Assembly (NCBI GenBank): GCA_903873965.1
Contig: CAIQQO010000201.1
Span: forward strand, 18,957-82,956
DNA from: an uncultured bacterium
GTDB lineage: Bacteria > Chloroflexota > Anaerolineae > J036 > Brachytrichaceae
DNA length: 64,000 nt
Reading direction: 5' to 3'
Both the position numbers and the translations under genes were made by a program. The notes beneath the pieces were generated by a model. It ran no database searches and was not told the DNA's origin. It worked only from the letters and a program-made list of their open reading frames with translations. This document shows positions 1 through 9,080 of this stretch, one piece after another. Within the stretch, counting starts at the first letter, position 1, and every line of letters starts with the position of its first letter.

Positions 1-1526
1 AGTTTGGTGAAGTTCTTGATCTTGGTTTCAGCCTCGGCCATGTATTCCACGCGGCCCGCTCCATAAATCTGCGTGGCGATGGTTTCGATCTTTTCCTTGA
101 TCGTGGCCTCATTGGTATACAGCATCTTGAACGACTTGGGCAACTCACAGGCAGCCGCCACGGCATCAGCCAGCTCGGCTCCACCTTCGCCGCCCAGCGC
201 CCACACCTTCGATGAGTAAGCGCCAACGGCGCCTGCTTCAATGGCCTGCTCGCGGACGAGTGCTGTCTCGGCAGGGGTGTCGGCGTCGAAGTGGTTAATC
301 GCCACGACGACCGGCACGCCAAACTTGCGCGCGTTCTGCACTTGCTTGGTCAAGTTGGCGCAACCCTTCAACAAAGCGGGTAGATTCTCACGCGTCAACT
401 CGGGTGGTAGCGGCTTGCCGGCAACGACGCTGCCTGCGCCGCCATGCATCTTCAGGGCGCGCACCGTGCACACCAGCACCACGCAATCGGGCGCGAGCCC
501 GCTGGCGCGACACTTGATGTCCATGAACTTTTCCATGCCCAGATCGGCGCCGAATCCACTCTCTGTGACGACGTAGTCAGCCAGCTTCAATGCGATTTGG
601 TCGGCCACGATCGAGTTGTTGCCGTGCGCGATGTTGGCAAACGGCCCGGCATGCACGAACACGGGCGACTGTTCCAACGTCTGCAGCAGGTTCGGCATGA
701 TGGCGTCTTTCAACAGGACTGTCATCGCGCCGGCAACGCGCAGTTGCTCAGCCGTGATGGGTGATCCGTCTTTCGCAAAGGCCACGACCATGCGGCCCAA
801 CCGAACGCGCAGGTCTTCGATGCCGTTCGAAAGTGCCAGAATGGCCATCACTTCAGAGGCGACCGTGATGTCATAGCCGGAAGTGCGCGCCACGCCGTCT
901 TCGCGTGTGCCGAGTCCCAGTGCAATCTTGCGCAAGGAGCGGTCGTTGATGTCGACGACGCGGTTGAGCATGATCGAGTAGGGATCGATGTTTAGAGGAT
1001 TGCCGTGATAAAGGCAATTGTCGACTGCTGCGGCCAACAGGTTGTGTGCTGCGCCGATGGCGTGAATGTCGCCGGTGAGGTGCAGGTTAAAGTCTTCCAT
1101 CGGAATCACCTGCGCATAACCGCCGCCGGCTGCACCACCCTTAATGCCAAAGGTCGGCCCCATACTCGGCTGGCGCAGGCAGGTGAACACGTTTCGACCG
1201 GTGTAGTGCAATGCCTGTGACAGACCGATGGTTGTCACGGTTTTGCCCTCGCCCAGCGGCGTTGGGGTGATTGCTGTCACCACGATATATTTTCCGTTGG
1301 GGCGGCCAGCCAGCCGCTCGCGCACATTCAAGTGCACTTTGGCTTTATGCTTGCCGTAAATCTCAAGATCGTCTTCGGCCAGCCCGGCATGTTTTGCCAC
1401 ATCAAGGATCGGCAGAATCGGCGCGGCTTGCGCGATTTCCAAGTCCTTGGGTACTGGGGTCAACTTGACAGGACCGTTGTACTGAGTGCTTCGGTTCGAT
1501 TGTTTACGGTTGTTTTGGTTTGGCAT
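1..1526 (-). CDS. fhs: Formate--tetrahydrofolate ligase, 3' end cut by window
   Basis: This enzyme joins formate to tetrahydrofolate using ATP, giving 10-formyl-THF, the second step of the methyl branch of the Wood-Ljungdahl pathway. The ORF track omits it because its stop lies outside the window; I translated it directly. About 508 codons are present of a family that usually has about 550-560. Visible signatures are the P-loop region TPTPLGEGKTVTTIGLSQAL, then MGPTFGIKGGAAGGGY, the IDPRS-like NIDPYSIMLNRVVDINDRSLR region (quoted in part), and TESGFGADLGMEKF. The start ATG at 1526 follows a good ribosome site, TTAGGAG. It is the last visible gene of the minus-strand cluster, 209 bases downstream of the formate dehydrogenase large subunit, so formate made or used by that enzyme feeds here directly. 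Family call is very secure. Confidence 0.97.
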   Translation of the reverse strand, partial: MPNQNNRKQSNRSTQYNGPVKLTPVPKDLEIAQAAPILPILDVAKHAGLAEDDLEIYGKHKAKVHLNVRERLAGRPNGKYIVVTAITPTPLGEGKTVTTIGLSQALHYTGRNVFTCLRQPSMGPTFGIKGGAAGGGYAQVIPMEDFNLHLTGDIHAIGAAHNLLAAAVDNCLYHGNPLNIDPYSIMLNRVVDINDRSLRKIALGLGTREDGVARTSGYDITVASEVMAILALSNGIEDLRVRLGRMVVAFAKDGSPITAEQLRVAGAMTVLLKDAIMPNLLQTLEQSPVFVHAGPFANIAHGNNSIVADQIALKLADYVVTESGFGADLGMEKFMDIKCRASGLAPDCVVLVCTVRALKMHGGAGSVVAGKPLPPELTRENLPALLKGCANLTKQVQNARKFGVPVVVAINHFDADTPAETALVREQAIEAGAVGAYSSKVWALGGEGGAELADAVAAACELPKSFKMLYTNEATIKEKIETIATQIYGAGRVEYMAEAETKIKNFTK

Positions 1527-1548
1527 CCTGAATCTCCTAAATGGCTTT

Positions 1549-1665
1549 CCATCCCAGTGGGATGGCATTCACGTCGGGGTGAACTCGTGTATTCACCCGT
1601 TCTCTTGACTCACTAATCTCCTGTATGGCATTCATGTAGGGCGAACCCGTTCTTTTGAATCACCA
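1549..1665. repeat. Palindromic and direct-repeat tract between fdsA and fhs
   Basis: The 209-base gap between the formate dehydrogenase large subunit and fhs holds a perfect hairpin CCATCCC-AGT-GGGATGG at 1549-1565 and a second one, GGGTGAA-ctcgtgta-TTCACCC, at 1577-1598. The stretch starting ATGGCATTCA near 1563 is repeated imperfectly near 1625 and ends both times in a similar CCGTTCT-TTGA-TCAC motif. It looks like a decayed REP-like intergenic repeat. It could also act on the fhs mRNA leader, since it lies just upstream of that start. Confidence 0.55.
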
Positions 1666-1735
1666 ATTATCGGACCTAAATGCGAGGCAGTTTCCTTTCC
1701 ATCTTGCTTTGGCTTCTTGCCTGGTCTATCTCGTT

Positions 1736-4495
1736 TCATGCCTCAAGTGTCTGTTCTCTGGCTTCTTCCTTATCAATCCGCACCGTCAAAACCTTATACT
1801 CCGGGCAGCGTGTGAGTAAGTCTGAAGATGAAGACAGGATCGAGTTCATATCCGTCTCCGGAAAGTGGAAAGTCGTAAACACGTTGCCTGGATTGACGCG
1901 TTCGCTGATGTGCGCCGTCATCGGAATACTGCCGCGTCGGCTGACCAACTTCACCCTTTGCCCGTCGCTGATGTGGTAGGTCACTGCATCATCGGGGTGA
2001 ATCTCCAGCGCATCGTGATCGACAACCTGCCCCAGCGGCGTGCGGCGAGTCATCGTGCCGGCGTTGTAATGCTGCAGTACTCTGCCTGTCACGAGAACGA
2101 GCGGGTACTGGTAATCAGGTTCTTCACCTGGCGGCAGGTATTCCACCGCGGCGAATTTTGCCCGACCTCGGGGGAATTTTTCGGTGTGCAGAATCGTGGT
2201 GCCGGGATGTTGTGCGGAGGGCACAGGCCACTGCAATTCCTGTTTCTCAAGGCGCTCATAACTGATGCCGGCCAGCGGTGGCGTCAATGCTGATATCTCA
2301 TCCATGATCTCAGAGGCGTCGCGGTACGACATCGGCACACCCATCGCGGTTGCAATGGCGCAGATGGCCTCCCAGTCCGATCGGGCGTTGCCGGGTGGCG
2401 GCACCACCTGCCGGACGCGCTGTACGCGCCGTTCACCATTCGTGAAAGTGCCGTCTTTTTCAAGTGCGCCGGCTGCCGGAAGAACGACATCCGCGAGCCG
2501 CGCCGTTTCACTCATGAAGAGCTCGGAAACGACGACGAAGTCGAGTGCCCGCATGGCATCGCGCACCAGCCGTGTATTAGGTTCGGTCTGTGCGGCGTCG
2601 TAGCCCATGATCCACATCGCCTTCATCTTGCCGGCCAGTGCCGCATCCCACATATCTGGGATTTTCAAGCCGGTGCTCTGTGGCAGCGGTCGTCCCCAGC
2701 GTGTTTCAAATTTGGTGCGCACAACCGGATCGCTGTATTTCTGATACGAGGTGAGGACGTTGGGCAACGCGCCCATGTCGCACGAGCCTTGCACGTTGTT
2801 TTGTCCTCTCAGCGGATTCACGCCCGTGCCGGGTCGTCCGATGTTGCCGGTCAGGATGGCGAGGTTGGCCAGCGCCATAACGCCATTGGAACCAGTGCGA
2901 TGCTCCGTCATGCCGAGGCCGTGGAACGCCATCGAGGCGCCGCTATTGGCATACAACCGTGCTGCCTTGCGCAGCAATTCAGCCGGCACGCCCGATATCT
3001 CTTCAACGCGCTCCGGCGTGTAGGTGGCGACGGTTTCATAGAAGGCATCGAAGTTCTCGGTGCGGTTCTCGACGAAATCGCTGTCCACCAGTTCTTCCGT
3101 GATGATGACATTGGCCAGCCCGTTAAACACCGCCACATTGGTGCCCGGTCGCAGGCGCAGATGTACGTCGGCGTAATGGGTCAGTTCGATGTTGCGCGGG
3201 TCGATGACAATCAGCTTGGTGCCATTGCGAACGGCGCGCTTGATTCTCGCCCCGGTCACTGGGTGTCCTTCCGTGGGGTTACAGCCACTCACCAGGAAGA
3301 GGTTGGCCTTCTCAATATCCTCAAGCGAATTGGTTGCGGCGCCGGTGCCGATCACTTCCTGCATACCGGCTACGGTGGGGCTATGGCATACGCGCGCGCA
3401 GTTGTCGATGTTGTTCGTACCCAGGCATGCCCGCGCGAATTTCTGCATCAGGAAATTTTCTTCATTCGTGCCGCGGCTCGACGAAATGCAACCCACGCTA
3501 TCTGCGCCATGCGTCGCCACGGCGTCGCCGAAGCGTTGCGCAATCAGCGCCATGGCTTCTTCCCACGTTGCTTCGCGCCATTCTTGTGCAGGTTGGGATG
3601 CGCCCGTCTCAGCGCCCCTCACGCGGATCAATGGCTGCGTCAGGCGGTCGCTGGCGTTAATGTAGCCGAAAGCATAACGGCCTTTGACGCACGCGTGCCC
3701 GGCGTTCACTGCCGAGTCGTCCACCGGGATCATGCGAATAATCCTGTTATCGGCGACTTCGGCATCAAACTGGCAACCGGTGCCGCAGTACGCGCAGGTC
3801 GTGCGCGTCTTGTGCGTGGCGGTGACCGCAACTCGGTCAACGGGAATGATGTCGCTGAGTGCGTCGGTGGGGCACTCGTGTACGCAGGCTCCGCACGTCA
3901 CGCAGGCTGAGTTGTCGAAATGGCCTGCGCCGGGCACGATACTGCTATGAAAACCGCGACCGTTCAGGTGCAGCACGTTCTGACCCTGAATCTGATCGCA
4001 GGTGCGCACGCAACGCGAACACAAAATGCACTTGGCGGCGTCAAAGGTAAAAAAGGGGCTGCCCGTATCGACTGCGGCGGTGCGATGCTCGTGCCTCTCA
4101 CCGCTAAACCGCTCCGGGTTGGCGCCATAGCGCTGCGCCAGTGCGTGGACTTCGCCGCGTCCGTTGCCCCCGCCGCGGGTGTATTCGCGTGAGCCTTCAG
4201 ACAGGTAAAGCTCCAACAAAGTGCGTCGGATGCGCTGAATGTCGGGTGTGTCAGTGGTCACCACCATGCCATCGCGGATAGGGGTGGTGCACGCAGCTGA
4301 AAGCGCTTTTTGCCCCTGCACTTGCACGACACACAAACGGCATGAGCCATAAGCTTTCAGGTGATCGGAATAACACACCGAAGCAATGGGCAGACCTGCG
4401 TGCCGCGCGGCTTCCATGACGGGTGTGCCGGCCTTCACCTGCATGACGTGTCCGTCAATGGTGACGGTTACATGTTCAGTTGTCTCATTTGGCAT
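1736..4495 (-). CDS. fdhA: NAD-linked formate dehydrogenase, molybdopterin large subunit (FdsA/FdhA type)
   Basis: Catalytic subunit that interconverts CO2 and formate at a Mo/W-bis-molybdopterin site and passes electrons along Fe-S clusters. Of 919 residues, the N-terminus is a NuoG-like module: a [2Fe-2S] site (C41, C52, C55, C69) and two ferredoxin-type [4Fe-4S] sites (C156/159/162/166 and C198/201/204/208). The molybdopterin oxidoreductase domain starts near residue 230 with its own cluster (CAYCGTGC, later C269). The active-site motif is ARVCHSPTVAGM with Cys370 (codon TGC), so this is a cysteine, not selenocysteine, enzyme; the neighbouring His is kept. The His-Cys3 cluster normally found near residues 95-120 is missing. 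The start overlaps the end of the FdsB-like gene by 11 bases, showing translational coupling. Other possibility: an NADP- or ferredoxin-linked variant. Confidence 0.93.
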   Translation of the reverse strand: MPNETTEHVTVTIDGHVMQVKAGTPVMEAARHAGLPIASVCYSDHLKAYGSCRLCVVQVQGQKALSAACTTPIRDGMVVTTDTPDIQRIRRTLLELYLSEGSREYTRGGGNGRGEVHALAQRYGANPERFSGERHEHRTAAVDTGSPFFTFDAAKCILCSRCVRTCDQIQGQNVLHLNGRGFHSSIVPGAGHFDNSACVTCGACVHECPTDALSDIIPVDRVAVTATHKTRTTCAYCGTGCQFDAEVADNRIIRMIPVDDSAVNAGHACVKGRYAFGYINASDRLTQPLIRVRGAETGASQPAQEWREATWEEAMALIAQRFGDAVATHGADSVGCISSSRGTNEENFLMQKFARACLGTNNIDNCARVCHSPTVAGMQEVIGTGAATNSLEDIEKANLFLVSGCNPTEGHPVTGARIKRAVRNGTKLIVIDPRNIELTHYADVHLRLRPGTNVAVFNGLANVIITEELVDSDFVENRTENFDAFYETVATYTPERVEEISGVPAELLRKAARLYANSGASMAFHGLGMTEHRTGSNGVMALANLAILTGNIGRPGTGVNPLRGQNNVQGSCDMGALPNVLTSYQKYSDPVVRTKFETRWGRPLPQSTGLKIPDMWDAALAGKMKAMWIMGYDAAQTEPNTRLVRDAMRALDFVVVSELFMSETARLADVVLPAAGALEKDGTFTNGERRVQRVRQVVPPPGNARSDWEAICAIATAMGVPMSYRDASEIMDEISALTPPLAGISYERLEKQELQWPVPSAQHPGTTILHTEKFPRGRAKFAAVEYLPPGEEPDYQYPLVLVTGRVLQHYNAGTMTRRTPLGQVVDHDALEIHPDDAVTYHISDGQRVKLVSRRGSIPMTAHISERVNPGNVFTTFHFPETDMNSILSSSSDLLTRCPEYKVLTVRIDKEEAREQTLEA

Positions 4496-6032
4496 CGTTT
4501 ACCTCACTAAACCACATAGGGAACCGCTGAATGGCCGACAACACGGGTGTCGGCGCCATCATGCCCAGTGCACACAGGCTGCTCCCGCGCATCGCAAATG
4601 CAATATCGTCGATCAATTGCACGTCATCCGGCTGCGTTTCACCTCGGCGCATCGCATCCAGAATCTCTGCGGCGCGTTGCGATCCAAGCCTGCACGGGGC
4701 GCACTTGCCACAACTTTCATGCGCTACATAGGCCATCAACCGATGTGCCAGTTGCAGCGGATTGGTGCGTTCGTCGTAGACGACCACACCGCCATGTCCC
4801 AGCATACTGCCTGCCGCGCTGAATGCGTCGAAGTCGATAGGCAGATCAAGACCGCTATCGGGCATAAGGTCGCCCAGCGGTCCGCCGACTTGCACTGCCA
4901 GCAACTGATGCCCTTCGGGTACGCCGCCGCCGTAAGTATTGATCACTTCACGCAGGGTAACGCCAAATGGCACTTCAACCAGTCCCGGCGTGCGTAAGCT
5001 CCCGGCGAGTTGCAGCGGTATCGTGCCGCGGCTGCGCCCGGCGCCAATCGACCCATACTGGTCGCCGCCATCGACGATGATCGAAGGAATGGTGGCCAGC
5101 GTGGTGACGTTGTTGATCACCGTGGGTTGGCCAAACAGCCCGCTGATTGCGGGGTAGGGCGGTTTGGGCCGCACCATGCCGCGCTTGCCTTCCAGGCTCT
5201 CCAGCAGCGCCGTTTCCTCGCCGCATACATAGGCGCCGGCGCCGCTGCGCACATCAACATCGAATGCGAATCCGCTGTCCAGAATAGAGGCGCCGAGGTA
5301 TCCGGCATCACGCGCGGATTGCACCGCTTGTTTCATCACGGCCTGCGCGCGTGGATATTCTGCTCGGATGTAGATATACCCCTGTTGCGCGCCAACAGCC
5401 CTGGCGCAGATCGTCATACCTTCCAGCAGGGCAAACGGGTCACCTTCCATCAACATGCGATCGGCGTAGGTGCCGGGGTCGCCTTCGTCGCCGTTGGCGA
5501 CAACGTATTTTTTAAGGCTGACAATGTCGGCCACCGTCTGCCACTTGATGCCGGTTGGAAATGCGGCGCCGCCGCGGCCACGTAATCCCGACCGCTTGAC
5601 CTGGTCGATGATGGCGGCAGGTCCAAGCTCTGACAGGGCGCGGCGTAATCCGGCATAACCACTTGCATTCTCATAGGCTTCAATAGAGCCGGTTTCGATG
5701 ACGCCACAGCGTTGGAACGTGATGCGTTGCTGACCCTTGAAGAAGGGATGCTCGGTCACTACGCCTATGGAAAATGGCGCAATTGCAGCGCCTTCAAGCA
5801 GCCCTTGTTCCAGCAAGGCTGCAACATCACTGGCGTTGACATTGGCATAGCCTACGCGTCCATGTGCAGTTGCCACTTCGATCAGGGGTTCAAGGAAAAA
5901 CGCGCCGCGACTGCCGGTGGTGACCACTCGGAAATCGCCTCTGCGCTCCTGTTCACTGCGTAAGGTATTTTCGACATCGCGCGCCCCAATGGAGCGGCTG
6001 GACATATCTGCGGAGATGTACACGTCAATCAT
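4485..6032 (-). CDS. fdsB: Formate dehydrogenase NADH-binding subunit (FdsB/NuoF-like)
   Basis: Flavoprotein subunit that exchanges electrons between NAD(H) and the Fe-S chain of the formate dehydrogenase. I place the start at 6032 (MIDVYISAD), inside the longer ORF, because that ATG overlaps the TGA of the upstream NuoE-like gene by 4 bases (ATGA); the protein is then 515 residues. Signatures in order are a thioredoxin-like N-terminal region, the FMN loop GLRGRGGAAFPTG, the NADH loop GAGAYVCGEETALL, an SLBB segment (LREVINTYGGGVPEG), and the C-terminal [4Fe-4S] site ESCGKCAPCRLG with a later Cys in SSLCALG. It lies between the NuoE-like and FdhA genes, giving the FdsG-FdsB-FdsA order. A bifurcating hydrogenase flavin subunit has the same fold, but no hydrogenase gene is present. 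Confidence 0.92.
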   Translation of the reverse strand: MIDVYISADMSSRSIGARDVENTLRSEQERRGDFRVVTTGSRGAFFLEPLIEVATAHGRVGYANVNASDVAALLEQGLLEGAAIAPFSIGVVTEHPFFKGQQRITFQRCGVIETGSIEAYENASGYAGLRRALSELGPAAIIDQVKRSGLRGRGGAAFPTGIKWQTVADIVSLKKYVVANGDEGDPGTYADRMLMEGDPFALLEGMTICARAVGAQQGYIYIRAEYPRAQAVMKQAVQSARDAGYLGASILDSGFAFDVDVRSGAGAYVCGEETALLESLEGKRGMVRPKPPYPAISGLFGQPTVINNVTTLATIPSIIVDGGDQYGSIGAGRSRGTIPLQLAGSLRTPGLVEVPFGVTLREVINTYGGGVPEGHQLLAVQVGGPLGDLMPDSGLDLPIDFDAFSAAGSMLGHGGVVVYDERTNPLQLAHRLMAYVAHESCGKCAPCRLGSQRAAEILDAMRRGETQPDDVQLIDDIAFAMRGSSLCALGMMAPTPVLSAIQRFPMWFSEVNDAK

Positions 6033-6559
6033 GCGTGTGATCCATCCCCGGGCGGATACACGGATCCGTCCTGACGAGAGTGCCATGCTGGAGATTCAGA
6101 AGCGCGTTCCAACTGTTGAACCACTGTATCTGGCCTGCATCGCCCAACCACCTGTTCATCGATGGCCATAGAAGGTGAAAGGGCGCAGTTGCCCAGACAG
6201 TAAACGTGTTCGTATGAGTATTTGCAATCAGGCGTGGTTTGATTAGGCGCGATACCCAGATGCGCTTCAACGGTTTCCGAAATGCGATCCGCACCCGTGG
6301 CCGCGCACGAATCGCCGTGGCAGACGCAGATGCGATGCTGCGCCGGCGGCGTAGTGCGTAACTCCGTATAGAAGGTGATGATGCTTTGTAACTCACCTTC
6401 TGGCACGCCCAGCGCCTTCGTGAGTGCATTCACCGCTTCGACGGCGATATATCCAGACTGGGCCTGGATTTCCTGTAGTGCGACGAGAGCCATCTCGGGA
6501 TGTCCCGCGTGGCGGGCAATAATCTCCGAAACTGGTCCTGCATGAACTTCCATGGTCAC
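6029..6559 (-). CDS. fdsG: Formate dehydrogenase [2Fe-2S] subunit (FdsG/NuoE-like)
   Basis: Small thioredoxin-fold subunit that carries one [2Fe-2S] cluster and pairs with the FdsB flavoprotein. The 176-residue length fits the NuoE/HoxE family. The four cluster cysteines are visible as CHGDSC (with an extra CVC just before) and YCLGNC about 40 residues later, followed by the usual ALSPSMAID stretch. It is the first gene of the formate dehydrogenase trio on the minus strand, coupled to fdsB by an ATGA overlap. The start MTMEVHAG at 6559 has a second ATG two codons later (6553), and either could be used. Confidence 0.92.
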   Translation of the reverse strand: MTMEVHAGPVSEIIARHAGHPEMALVALQEIQAQSGYIAVEAVNALTKALGVPEGELQSIITFYTELRTTPPAQHRICVCHGDSCAATGADRISETVEAHLGIAPNQTTPDCKYSYEHVYCLGNCALSPSMAIDEQVVGRCRPDTVVQQLERASESPAWHSRQDGSVYPPGDGSHA

Positions 6560-6599
6560 CCGCGTTGCATAAGATATAGTGCTGATCTTTCATGAACCA

Positions 6600-6622
6600 C
6601 ACCGCCGCGTTTTGCGGCGGTG
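6600..6622. repeat. Perfect GC-rich hairpin between metVF and fdsG
   Basis: CACCGCCGC and GCGGCGGTG form a perfect 9-base-pair stem around the loop GTTTT. It lies in the gap between the stop of the fused metVF gene and the fdsG start on the minus strand. No run of T follows on that strand, so it is more likely an RNA processing or stability element, or a weak attenuator, than a classic terminator. It may set different levels for the reductase and the formate dehydrogenase within one transcript. Confidence 0.55.
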
Positions 6623-6640
6623 CAATTAACGTGTTTTGCC

Positions 6641-6671
6641 GAATCTAATCCCTGATCCCTTGGTCCCTGGC
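6641..6671 (-). repeat. Purine-rich gene-end repeat after metVF
   Basis: Read on the minus strand, the bases right after the metVF TAA stop are GCCAGGGACCAAGGGATCAG followed by GGATTAG. This is one of several purine-rich AGGGACAAGGGAC-like tracts in the window that sit immediately at the end of a gene in sense orientation (see also 11855, 20985, 46395). Confidence 0.5.
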
Positions 6672-8129
6672 TTACGCTACGGCGCGCACTTCTTCCGGTG
6701 CGCGTTTGAGACCAGCATCCGTGACGATTCTCGGGATGATGGATTCCCAACCCACGGTCATCAGATGGATACCGCTGGCTGCTTTCTTGGCGCGCACGTG
6801 CTCGATGATTTCGAGCGCGATCTTGATGCCTTCTTCTTCGGCGCCATCACCTGCCGCTTCCATGCGCTTGATGATACTGGCCGGCATAACGATCCCGGGA
6901 ACTTCCGCCAGTTTGTGCGCCATCTTCAGGCTCTTGATTGGCATGACGCCGATCAGGAGATAGGCTTTGTCGATGATATTGCGCTTGGCCAGTTCGTTGA
7001 ACCAGATTTCCAGCCGATCGGTGTCATAGACCACGTTCGTCTGAATAAACTGCGCGCCGGCGTTGATCTTCTTGTGTTCGCGAATGGCCTGGAAACGCGG
7101 CTCCGATGTCATGGGCGAACCTGCAGCGCCGAGGAAATACTTGGGCAGCTGCTTGATCTCGCGCCCGTCCAGGTATTTGCCTTCGTCGCGCAAGCGTCGC
7201 AGCATCCACAGAATCTGGATTGAATCGATATCGAGAATATCGAGGCGCGCCATGGGTTGCGCCCCTTCGCGCGGGCTGTCACCTGACAGGCACAGGATGT
7301 TGCGGATGCCCAGTGCGCTTGCACCCAGCACATCCGACTGCACGCTTAAGCGTGTGTGATCGCGCGCTGTCACTTGCATGACGGGTTCCGCGTGCTTTTG
7401 CAGTGCCAGCATGGCCGATGCCCAACTGGATACGCGCGGCATCGCCGAGGCGTTGTCGGTAAAGTTGACCGCAGTGACATAGTCGCGTACCGATTCCACG
7501 TTACCCAGGAACTTCGTCGTGTTCGGGCTCAGTGATGGCGCGACTTCGGCTGTGACGACGAATTCGCCGTTGCGTAGACGCCGTTCCAGTTCTGATGCGG
7601 GTTCGGTGTATTTGGGTGCGTGATACTCAGAATCGCCCGACCACCATACCGGCTGGCGCACAGGGCGGAAAATTGAATCCCATGTGCGGGCGCGTTCATT
7701 CACGTTGCGCGTTGCCAATCCTTTGACAACCTTGCGCACGCCGACCTTCTTTACTTGTCTGACAACGTCGCCCCAGGTTTCGGTGCCGACTTTGTCCCAG
7801 TCCAACGGAGGAAGCACTTCCAGCAGTTTTTCGCTGGTACCCATTTTCTCTGAGCGATCATAAATGGCGTACCAGATGCACGGGCGCTTATCGTCGACAC
7901 AACATATTTCGGTTGAGCCGCCGCATGGGCCATTGCGCACACCCTTTGGGCATTCCATGGGGCAGATGTAGGCGGTTTCTTGAAGCATGCAGTTGCCGCA
8001 CATGCGACAACCAAACAGCGGCCCCTTGATCATTTTCTCGGTCGAAGCAAGCAGCTTCTTCCCAAGTGACACTTTCTTAAAAGGATCGTATGGCGGTTGC
8101 CAACGGCGACCCGGCGTAAAAATGGGCAT
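6672..8129 (-). CDS. metF: Fused MetV-MetF methylenetetrahydrofolate reductase
   Basis: Reduces 5,10-methylene-THF to 5-methyl-THF, the last folate step of the methyl branch. Of 485 residues, about 1-100 form the cysteine-rich MetV (MTHFR C-terminal Zn/Fe-S) module with CRMCGNC, CPMECPKG, GPCGG and CCVDDKRPC. From about residue 190 the TIM barrel of MetF follows: FVVTAEVAPSLSPNT, NFTDNASA, and the flavin/folate motif CLSGDSPREG. In most acetogens these are two separate proteins, so the fusion is notable though related fused forms may exist. The gene lies 70 bases downstream of acsE, in the same direction. Its electron donor is not visible from the sequence; the MetV module suggests a partner other than free NAD(P)H. 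Confidence 0.92.
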   Translation of the reverse strand: MPIFTPGRRWQPPYDPFKKVSLGKKLLASTEKMIKGPLFGCRMCGNCMLQETAYICPMECPKGVRNGPCGGSTEICCVDDKRPCIWYAIYDRSEKMGTSEKLLEVLPPLDWDKVGTETWGDVVRQVKKVGVRKVVKGLATRNVNERARTWDSIFRPVRQPVWWSGDSEYHAPKYTEPASELERRLRNGEFVVTAEVAPSLSPNTTKFLGNVESVRDYVTAVNFTDNASAMPRVSSWASAMLALQKHAEPVMQVTARDHTRLSVQSDVLGASALGIRNILCLSGDSPREGAQPMARLDILDIDSIQILWMLRRLRDEGKYLDGREIKQLPKYFLGAAGSPMTSEPRFQAIREHKKINAGAQFIQTNVVYDTDRLEIWFNELAKRNIIDKAYLLIGVMPIKSLKMAHKLAEVPGIVMPASIIKRMEAAGDGAEEEGIKIALEIIEHVRAKKAASGIHLMTVGWESIIPRIVTDAGLKRAPEEVRAVA

Positions 8130-8198
8130 CTCTACAACCTCACAATGAACAGTTCACCAACACAATCACCGGCGGAATTCCACCGGTGATCTCGTTAA

Positions 8199-9080
8199 TC
8201 AGGCTTTTGCAGCAGCATCAGCCTGTGCGCTTGCTGCAAGTCTAGCACGATATGCCTTGATCCATCGCACCGAATACTCGTCATTACCCATCAGCAGGTC
8301 ACAGGCAAGCAAAGTGGTGCGGATTTCGGAAACCGTGGGATCGGTGATGGCGGCCGTCAACCCGCGCGCCACGGCCAACGCCAGATAAGTGACGTTGATG
8401 ATCTTGCGATCGGGCAAGCCAAAGCTGACGTTGCTGGCGCCTAGTGACAGGTTAACGCCCAGTTCCTGCCGGATCAACTGCATCGCATTCAACGTGATGC
8501 GCCCGGCGTTGGAATCGGCGCCGACTGTCAGCGCCAGAGAGTCGATGATGATGTCTTCCGCGGGAACACCGTAATATGCAGCGCGCTCAATGATCTTGCG
8601 CGCTACTGCCAGGCGTGCCTCGGGTGTCGGCGGAATGCCGCTCTCATCCGTCAAAACGCCCATCACGACAGCATGATACTTGGCTGCGAGTGGCAGCACT
8701 GTATCGAGATGCCTGTCTTCACCCGTGGTTGAGTTAATCAAGGCCTTGCCTTGATAGACTGATAGCGCTGCATCAAGGGCCTCGGGATTGGCGCTATCGA
8801 AACATAGCGGCACATCGACGGCTCCCATGATGGCTTTGGTCAATTCGCTGAGCAACTTGGGCTCATCAGCGCCGGGCACGCCGGCGTTCAGATCTAGTAC
8901 GGTGGCGCCTGCAGCTACCTGAATGCGCGCATCATCGATGGCGACACTGTAATTGCCTGCTGCAAGCGTCTCCATCAGCTTTTTGCGCCGGGTAGGATTG
9001 ATGCGTTCACCAATAATAACGAAGGGCTGGTCGGGGCCAATGATCACCTCTTGGGTGCTCGATGATAGTAGCGTTTCCAT
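8199..9080 (-). CDS. acsE: Methyltetrahydrofolate:corrinoid/Fe-S protein methyltransferase (AcsE-like)
   Basis: Pterin-binding TIM-barrel enzyme that moves the methyl group of methyl-THF to a corrinoid protein. In acetogens that partner is the corrinoid iron-sulfur protein of CO dehydrogenase/acetyl-CoA synthase. Family signatures are FVIIGERINPTRRKKL, ATVLDLNAGVPG, LCFDSANPEALDAAL and NSTTGE. I choose the second ATG (9080) because GGAG lies six bases before it; the ORF-track start at 9092 lies over that site. The protein has 293 residues and no cobalamin domain, which fits AcsE rather than MetH. It begins the minus-strand cluster. No acsABCD gene is in the window, so the partner must be elsewhere. 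A related mono-methyltransferase (MtvA/MtgA type) is the alternative. Confidence 0.85.
   Translation of the reverse strand: METLLSSSTQEVIIGPDQPFVIIGERINPTRRKKLMETLAAGNYSVAIDDARIQVAAGATVLDLNAGVPGADEPKLLSELTKAIMGAVDVPLCFDSANPEALDAALSVYQGKALINSTTGEDRHLDTVLPLAAKYHAVVMGVLTDESGIPPTPEARLAVARKIIERAAYYGVPAEDIIIDSLALTVGADSNAGRITLNAMQLIRQELGVNLSLGASNVSFGLPDRKIINVTYLALAVARGLTAAITDPTVSEIRTTLLACDLLMGNDEYSVRWIKAYRARLAASAQADAAAKA

Noticed and set aside
3361-3420. Possible selenocysteine in the formate dehydrogenase active site
   Set aside because: The codon is TGC in GTATGCCATAGC, so Cys, and no stop codon or SECIS-like need exists.
2789-3910. 373-residue plus-strand ORF inside the formate dehydrogenase gene
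   Set aside because: It is antisense to a gene with clear motifs along its whole length, has no recognisable domain, and reflects the GC-rich third-position pattern of the real gene.
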